This document shows positions 20,267 through 24,537 of a stretch of 24,537 nt of DNA, one piece after another. Below the pieces are notes generated by a model, which saw nothing but the letters and a program-made list of their open reading frames with translations, ran no database searches and had not been told where the DNA came from. Within the stretch, counting starts at the first letter, position 1. Each line of letters opens with the position of its first letter. A program made the translations under genes and the position numbers. The stretch covers positions 1 to 24,537 of the forward strand of contig JAQGAU010000722.1 of assembly GCA_034698045.1 (NCBI GenBank), read 5' to 3'. The DNA comes from Paramacrobiotus richtersi (lineage: Eukaryota; Tardigrada; Eutardigrada; Parachela; Macrobiotidae).

Positions 20267-22427
20267 ATGGGAATTACTGCTTGCTTGATTACAAAAGCGC
20301 ATACTGCGCAAATTTGTTCTAATCCCTTACAAGTAGTTCACCGCGTTACCAGCTATTATTATTTCCGGTTAAACATCCGCGTAAGAAACATCATTCGGTT
20401 GATGTACGGGTCTAGCAGCAGTCAAGTGCGGTCCGGGTAATCCGTTGCGATGTCAAAGGGTAACGTAACGCCATAGAGACGTTACTGGTATGTGTACACA
20501 AAACCAGCCTAACGCATTACGTTTAACTTGCACATAAGCACCGAGAGTGACTCTCTGCTCTTTTTCTTTTTAATGTTATTTTGAAGAACAGTACCACCCG
20601 GTCATAGAAACATCTTCAAACTGCCAATAATAAGAGCGATTCTGCCATAAATAACAAAGGAAAGGGAAATAATTTTGAAGTACGAACCTGCTTGCAGCAA
20701 TGCGTGTGCGGGCAGCTCACTTGTCAGTACAGCCTCTGACACCGTCCGTACTGCCGTCTTGAAATGAAAGATTCACAAAATCGTCCACGCATTCACTTTT
20801 TATCCTATACATTTTACCAAAACAAAGCAGCTACTAGCTATCCACAGGATTGAACCCACTCAAATTACAGGGTACGCCTGTATTTTTACCTATTCATTCA
20901 CAATCTTGGCGACCTGTGCAGTGTGTCTTGCGCGCTACGCAAATGACTATCAATGACTATCACGATGTGTGGTTGTACAGCAGCGGCGGACTTTCGTGGA
21001 TGATTTACAGTGGGAATCCAGATTGTCAGCGCAAGTTTTGCGTGGACAATCAAATGAGTAACCATACCAGCTGGAACAGGGAAAGTGTTCGGTAAATGCC
21101 TAGTTGGTACTCGTACGCGGATAAATGCAGCGTCGTGTGTGAGATACCGATAGCGGGGTCCACACTGGTTCAGTTCTGTTTTCCGCGCTGCCGCAGCAAC
21201 GTTATTTTAGCGGAATAGCGTCGCTGACGGCAGTGGTTGCACATGTAAATAGATACCGTACGATTACCCGTACTTTTATGCTGTACGTAGGTACCCAACA
21301 GAAATTTAAAGACCCTTAATGTTTCTTTGTTGTTCACTTGTTACCGTAACCCATAACATGTAGGCGTAAGTACGTTCTGTGTTGGTGCATGTACTTTGTA
21401 GGTTCCAGTGGCCCAAGCGGTGTTGACAAAGGTCGTGGGAACAACTGTACGTTCAATGTCCTCGGCATCTCCACAACCTGCAACAAACTCCTTTCACATT
21501 CAGAACACCACAACTAAGCTGGTAAGACAATTACGTAGCAGTGCCCAATTTCCGAGTCCAAGAAGATCTCTCCTGCAAAACGTTTGACGGTTTCAGTTCA
21601 GCTGCATTAAAGCTTTTCGTCCAAGTGCAGTACATTATATGCGTGGCCCACCTTTTTCATTTTCACCTCCGAGACCGCACAGTAATGTGTCCACTTGGCA
21701 GTACCACTGCAAATCTTATTCTGTAGTAATGCCATACGGATAGCAGAACATATGGGTTTACATCGAAATTTCCCAATTATGAAAACATTATTCTGATGTA
21801 TTCTGATGTTGACTTCATCATAACTTCATATTCTGATGTCGACCGAACAGTATCCCACAATATTCTTTGATTTCGTGTTACAGACTTCCAGCGAGCGCCC
21901 GGAAATCTACAAGCTTCCAATTATCATTACCACCGCACTGCTAACAGGCGCGTTTCTTGTGGTAGTGACCTTTCTCGTGACGATCCGCACCCGTCGGCAG
22001 ACTGCTGGAGTGGCAGAAACCAAGGAGTCTGTCGATTGTACGGGCTATTCAGATGATGCCAATGGATACATGATACCAAGTTTCCCTCGGATAGGCCGTC
22101 AAAGTGCCAGATAACCGGTACCTAGCAGTAACTGGGCGTACAGGTTTTTGTATCAAAACTCATTCAGACTGTGAATTGCTTCCAGAACGCCAGCTACCAG
22201 AAACCAAGAACTCGAATGCTGATCCGGATGTTTTAGTGCAGGATTATATTTACCACACCTTAGATGATGGATACGAAGTCCCGGTTGGGTTTGATCGCTA
22301 TGCCAACTTAGCCAGCGACCAGTCCTTTGCTGAAGATAATCAAGGAAGAAAGTTAAGCGTTTGTACAGGCATTGTAATTCCATTAAATGTTATTGGGAAT
22401 TCTCCGCTTATCCGGTTCAGTACTAAG
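20267..22427 (+). CDS. Probable single-pass membrane protein with tyrosine-rich tail
   Basis: Proposed exons are 20267-20380, 20871-21091, perhaps 21211-21244, 21402-21521 and 21884 onward. Phases agree (0; 0 to 2; 2 to 0; 0; 0), but the 34-base exon is speculative and only inferred to connect phases. Exon 2 encodes an unrecognised, presumably extracellular segment with Cys and Trp (DVWLYSSGGLSWMIYSGNP, NPDCQRKFC). The 21402 exon encodes a Ser/Thr-rich stalk ending NTTTKL. The next exon has a clear transmembrane helix (21920-21985) followed by RTRR, a stop-transfer signal. The tail is rich in Tyr motifs (GYMIP, RYLAV, DYIYHTL, DGYEVP), the sort bound by SH2 or PTB domains. The tail changes frame near 22095: either a 73-base intron (22038-22110) removes part of it in phase, or an indel is present. 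AAG|GTATAT at 22427 may be another donor. No clear signal peptide was found. The receptor-like role is inferred. Confidence 0.45.
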
Positions 22428-22434
22428 GTATATA

Positions 22435-24094
22435 CAGTGGTACTGGGCCAAGTCCGGTCAACTGGTTCTAGCCCCTCCCATCGCCGACCATGAAGCCTGA
22501 CAGAAACTTTTGTAAACTAACCAAGACGTACATTCATTTTGCTATCTTTCAAGGTACAAAGTTTGGTTCTATCATGTAACTGGAATTTTTTACGAATTTT
22601 AAATCGAATCATACCAGCTTCAAAAACTTGTCTGACCCGTGGTCTGCCCTTTACCACAGCTGGTAAAATAATTCCTGTAAATTTCAGAATGCATGCTTTG
22701 TTGTCATCTTATGTTCATTTGGAAGAACATCCTTTCGTGTTCTCCCAGAAAGCAAACAAGGTTAACTTTGAACAGCTGTCCGTCTGCTGTGGGCGGTTGC
22801 GCGAGCAACCGTGTCAAACTTGACCAGTGGTTGGTTTGACCTTTGTCACACGACCCCCTGAGGTTGCACAAGGTTGTTTTTGCAGTGCAACTGTAGAGGA
22901 CGAACCCAAATATCCGTTTCATTTCAAACCTCAACGTGTTACAAAGCCCTGTCAAACATATTACACATTAAATCTTCCATTCATATTTTCGTCATAGCTG
23001 CTTAAGACCATTTTCATACAAAAATTCGAAAACGTATCACGCGCCTCTGGCATAGAGATGTCAACGGCTGGCTTAATGGCTTAACGACTGGCTACAGCTG
23101 GCTAAAAACGGGAGCCAGCTCGCCGTTTTCGGCTGCGGCCCTGCGCCGGCTCTAACGGCTCGGCTAATTTCGCAAGCCAGCTGAGCCGGCTTGGCGCCGG
23201 CTCAGCCGATAACTTGACTGCCACGTCTTTCGTTTTACCATTTGTCCGAATAATTTAACAAATGAATATATTATATCAAGATTCATGTGCATTAAGAATT
23301 GCAGACTAGTGAAAATGAGATCATTACTCTTCGGCGGCGTTCGGCTCATGCGCCTGGTGCGTTGTTGATGCGTGAACTTCTTCCGCACTGGCGGTTATGA
23401 ATGATTTTGTCTAGGCGCCGCGCGTTGTGAGCCGATCACGGCTCGCGGCCCGGCTGCGGCTAGCTCTCCTTGTGAGCTGGCTCTAAACGGCTCAGCCGAT
23501 TACGGCTGCATCTCCTGTTTTGGTCCAGCCGGCTGAGCCGAAGCCGGCTCAGCCGCGGCTCAAACGGCTTCGGCTGAGCCATTGCCATCCCTACTCTGGC
23601 ACATCGCATACCCGTGCTGATACCAATTGCAGCATGGCTCAGTCATACTCTATCTGTAAATTAGCAAGTCGTTTTCGAAAATTTAATCTTGCGCATCCAC
23701 AGACACTTATTCTTCGCACGTGTTTCAACATAGGAGTCTATGGGAGATGAAGTTTGGTTGTTCGCCTACCCTAGCCTTCATTAAAAAATCAAACTGTTTC
23801 AAGTTTTTTTAACGAAATCGCGTGTGTCTTATCGAATGACGCATACGAAATGCCTAGATACATACTGCGGTAGTTTCTACAGTAGTGTTTGTACGACAAG
23901 CAAAAACGCACCTACCCCTAAATGTTCAAACAGGATTCTGCAGAGTCGGGTTATAGACAGCTGCTATCTTTGACACGCATTAGGTAGATGACAAAAAGTT
24001 GTCCTAGAATAGGGCTGAAAAAAAGCTTGAGAGCTGCGCAACAGAGGATGGAACAGGTCGAACACTTTTGACCGGACTTGGCCCAGCACCACTG
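22435..24094. mobile_element. TA-flanked DNA transposon, non-autonomous (about 1.66 kb)
   Basis: Terminal inverted repeats of 27 bp start CAGTGGTACTGGGCCAAGTC at 22435-22461 and are repeated inverted at 24068-24094 with one mismatch (CAGTGGTGCTGGG). Weaker similarity extends some 25 bases inward. Each end is flanked by TATA, consistent with a TA (or TATA) target duplication as in the Tc1/mariner superfamily; CAG termini fit that broad group. No transposase domain is recognisable inside; the 94-codon frame at 22539-22823 is unidentified. Removing the nested 541-bp element and its duplication leaves about 1.1 kb. The superfamily assignment is tentative. Confidence 0.75.
23053..23593. mobile_element. 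Nested hAT-like non-autonomous element (541 bp)
   Basis: The ends are imperfect inverted repeats: TAGAGATGTCAACGGCT at the left, and TAGGGATGGCAATGGCT when the right end is read on the minus strand (13 of 17 match). A perfect 8-bp direct repeat, CTCTGGCA, flanks them (23045-23052 and 23594-23601). An 8-bp duplication and TAGxGATG-type termini fit the hAT superfamily. The interior is G/C-rich with many copies of GGCT, CCGGCT and GGCTCAGCCG on both strands near both ends, as expected of subterminal transposase-binding repeats. There is no transposase frame. It lies wholly within the TA-flanked element, so it inserted later. Confidence 0.8.
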
Positions 24095-24209
24095 TATAAC
24101 AAAAGGTGCTATATATTAAGCATTGATTCTCATGATAACAGTAATCCAAATATGGTCTAAAAATGCGAAAAAGGTACGAAACAATACAGTTGCAATATAT
24201 AAACCAGGG

Positions 24210-24537
24210 GCGAAATAAAGGGGTGGGGGGCGGTCCGCCCCCCGTAAATTGCCTTTTTGTCCGCCCCTCCCGCAGTTATTTGGATCGGGTCTGGACCACT
24301 CCGCCCCCCCCCGCGGGTTAATTTTTCGAAATTTTTTTCGACAATTTCGATTTTTTTTCATTTTTTTCGCTTGGAAAATGCTCCCAATACGAAGAAAAAG
24401 CTGATTTTTCGTAAAAACGGCGCAAAAAAATATTAAAAACCGCTAAAACAATAAAAAAATGATTTTTTTAATTAATTTTTTTTTAATTTTCTGTCCGCCC
24501 CCCCGCGGACGTCTAGAAATTGTCCGCCCCCCCCGCG
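24210..24537. repeat. G/C-tract repetitive DNA cut by the window end
   Basis: GGGGGGCGG-T-CCGCCCCCC forms a perfect 9-bp-arm palindrome at about 24225-24243. The phrase TTGTCCGCCCC(C)n is repeated at 24257, 24489 (as CTGTCCGCCCC) and 24520, interspersed with long T and A runs and TTTTTTCG phrases. The start, CCAGGGGCGAAATAAAGGGG near 24205, looks like a transposon-type end, but no matching end is in the window. This may be the left part of another repetitive element. Nothing coding is supported. Confidence 0.45.

Noticed and set aside
21408..21523. Alternative exon reading GPSGVDKGRGNNCTF after exon 2 of the membrane protein
   Set aside because: It is phase-compatible with exon 2 but stops before the GTAAGA donor. 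The other frame is phase-compatible with the transmembrane exon, so I preferred it, though a short secreted form is not excluded.
22539..22823. Transposase fragment
   Set aside because: The translated frame shows no catalytic DDE motif or DNA-binding motif that I can point to.
1..24537. tRNA, rRNA or CRISPR features
   Set aside because: No tRNA B-box with matching acceptor stem, no rRNA-like stretch and no regularly spaced repeats were seen on either strand.

Overview
This is a eukaryotic nuclear window, most likely from an invertebrate animal in the Ecdysozoa (an arthropod- or tardigrade-like genome). Genes are split by GT-AG introns of about 44 to 2200 bases, coding density is low, and no bacterial operon signals are visible. 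The best identified content is two interleaved, locally duplicated gene families. One encodes F-box proteins on the plus strand. The other encodes small secreted cysteine-rich proteins, mostly on the minus strand. I assembled the gene models by hand from splice sites, codon phase and paralogue comparison; no expression data or database search was available.

Layout. 1-664: 5' part of a cysteine-rich gene (copy A, minus, frameshifted). 1560-1640: relic of another first exon. 2590-3046: copy B (minus, probably broken). 3826-6195: F-box gene 1. 6632-7180: 3' relic of a cysteine-rich gene (copy E, minus). 7527-9851: F-box gene 2. 11366-12900: intact copy C (minus, 256 aa). 13576-17373: intact copy D (plus, about 306 aa), arranged head-to-head with C. 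17985-18457: orphan first exon of a third F-box gene. 18746-19535: unidentified minus-strand reading frames. 20221-22427: probable single-pass membrane protein with a tyrosine-rich cytoplasmic tail. 22435-24094: TA-flanked DNA transposon carrying a nested hAT-like element with a perfect 8-bp target duplication. 24190-24537: G/C-tract repetitive DNA cut by the window end.

The F-box and cysteine-rich genes appear to have been copied together. Both F-box genes have matching 5' flanks and matching distal 3' flanks, and each is followed by a minus-strand cysteine-rich copy (relic E, gene C). The F-box proteins would act inside the cell as SCF ubiquitin-ligase adaptors. The cysteine-rich proteins enter the secretory pathway. 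A direct functional link between them is not shown.

The most unusual signal is in the last coding part of gene D. A near-perfect 41-bp palindrome lies inside a 44-base segment that begins GT, ends AG and is bounded by direct GTCAAG repeats. Removing it restores the conserved family reading frame, so it looks like a very recent intron gain, or a disabling insertion, made by inverted duplication of the neighbouring exon.
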